Source of the DNA: Hydrogenophilaceae bacterium
GTDB taxonomy: Bacteria > Pseudomonadota > Gammaproteobacteria > Burkholderiales > Thiobacillaceae
Direction: 5' to 3'
DNA: 33,702 bases
Assembly (NCBI GenBank): GCA_013389025.1
Contig: JACAED010000001.1
Coordinates: 1-33,702 of the forward strand
Numbering within the stretch: position 1 is the stretch's first letter; the number at the start of each line of letters is the position of its first letter. Under the pieces are notes generated by a model. It made no database searches and was not told where the DNA came from. It worked only from the letters and a program-made list of their open reading frames with translations. Below, piece by piece: positions 33,001-33,702 of the stretch. The position numbers and the translations under genes were made by a program.

Positions 33001-33702
33001 GGTGTGGATGTCGTAGGCCTGCAAAGTATTCTGCAACAGCGAGGCAACCGTCATGGGTCCGACGCCGCCGGGCACGGGCGTAATCCACGCCGCGCGCTGT
33101 TTAGCCACGTCGAACTCGACATCGCCGCAGATGCGTCCATCGGGAAGCCGGTTGATGCCTACATCCGCCACCGTGGCACCTTCCTTGATCCAATCGCCCC
33201 TGACCAGATTGGGCTTGCCCACCGCCACTACGATAATGTCCGCCTGAAGCGCCAGCACGGGCAGATTTCGGGTCTGGCTGTTGGCAGTCGTCACCGTGCA
33301 GCCCGCCATCAGCAACTCAAGCCCCATTGGCCGGCCAACATGGTTTGAGGCCCCCACCACCAGTGCATTCATGCCGCGCATGTCGGCATGCACGCTTTGC
33401 AGCAGCGTCATCACGCCCATCGGCGTGCAGGATCGCAACGTAGGCATTCTTACCGCCAGGCGGCCAATGTTGTAAGGATGAAAACCATCCACATCCTTAT
33501 CCGGATGAATGCTTTCGATGACCGTTTCCGGATCGATCTGCCGGGGCAAGGGCATCTGCACCAGAATGCCATCCACGCCTGGATCATTGTTCAGCGCGTC
33601 GATCAAGCTCAGCAGTTCGGATTGTGTCGTCGTTGCAGGCAGATCATGGGACACCGACCCCACCCCCGCACGCTCGCAGGCACGGCGCTTGTTGCGCACG
33701 TA
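32992..33702 (-). CDS. folD: FolD, methylenetetrahydrofolate dehydrogenase/cyclohydrolase, C-terminal 236 residues (cut at the right edge)
   Basis: The gene continues beyond 33702, so about 45 N-terminal residues are missing. FolD interconverts methylene- and formyl-tetrahydrofolate. Visible family segments are [10 protein letters not shown] with the catalytic Lys, [38 protein letters not shown] and the NADP-binding [17 protein letters not shown], then [16 protein letters not shown]. The stop codon falls in a palindromic repeat that supplies the last residues. Confidence 0.96.
   Translation of the reverse strand, partial: YVRNKRRACERAGVGSVSHDLPATTTQSELLSLIDALNNDPGVDGILVQMPLPRQIDPETVIESIHPDKDVDGFHPYNIGRLAVRMPTLRSCTPMGVMTLLQSVHADMRGMNALVVGASNHVGRPMGLELLMAGCTVTTANSQTRNLPVLALQADIIVVAVGKPNLVRGDWIKEGATVADVGINRLPDGRICGDVEFDVAKQRAAWITPVPGGVGPMTVASLLQNTLQAYDIHTKT

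Overview
The window looks like a chromosomal piece of a sulfur-oxidising betaproteobacterium, of the kind found in Thiobacillus, Sulfuricella or Sulfuritalea. The basis is a reverse dissimilatory sulfite reductase (rDsr) operon with the oxidiser-only genes dsrEFH and dsrL, proteobacterial housekeeping blocks, and betaproteobacterium-like hypothetical proteins. The genus is inference; no rRNA is present.

Region 1 (1-7003, minus strand) is the front of the dsr operon, in the order dsrA-B-E-F-H-C-M-K-L. dsrL runs off the left edge. The operon would oxidise stored or imported sulfane sulfur to sulfite. DsrEFH and DsrC relay the sulfur, DsrMK form the membrane redox module, and DsrL is the NAD(P)H-linked partner. 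Three gene junctions (A|B, B|E, C|M) hold strong hairpins.

Region 2 (7004-12927, plus strand) diverges from dsrA across 425 bases. It starts with an 82-residue protein, a Cas6/Cmx6-like protein with no CRISPR array or other cas gene in the window, and a DsrC paralogue that has lost both redox cysteines. Then come a 3-mercaptopyruvate sulfurtransferase-like rhodanese, a 191-residue unknown, a TauD/TfdA-like dioxygenase, an unusual fusion of DNA-binding-like, ferredoxin and reductase domains, and a 99-residue unknown. This dsr-flanking accessory block is the most unusual part of the window. A convergent 503-residue unknown follows.

Region 3 (14452-19029) has a broken tRNA-Ser 5' half, an intact tRNA-Ser(TGA), a radical SAM gene that starts almost on the tRNA, then acpS, nagZ, a CDF metal transporter, a family 5 uracil-DNA glycosylase-like gene and a small tautomerase.

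Region 4 (19030-22207) is uvrC-pgsA-tRNA-Gly-tRNA-Cys-tRNA-Leu, the same order as in Escherichia coli. Region 5 (22208-31140) is the classic rimP-nusA-infB-rbfA-truB-rpsO-pnp block, with leader hairpins, a promoter before rpsO and a bidirectional terminator after pnp. Region 6 (31151-33702) carries dksA with a small unknown (minus), a CbbY-like HAD phosphatase (plus) and a partial folD (minus).

Small palindromic elements of at least three types are scattered through the gaps. Several end within a few bases of a start or stop codon (sseA, uvrC, rbfA, folD) or beside a tRNA.
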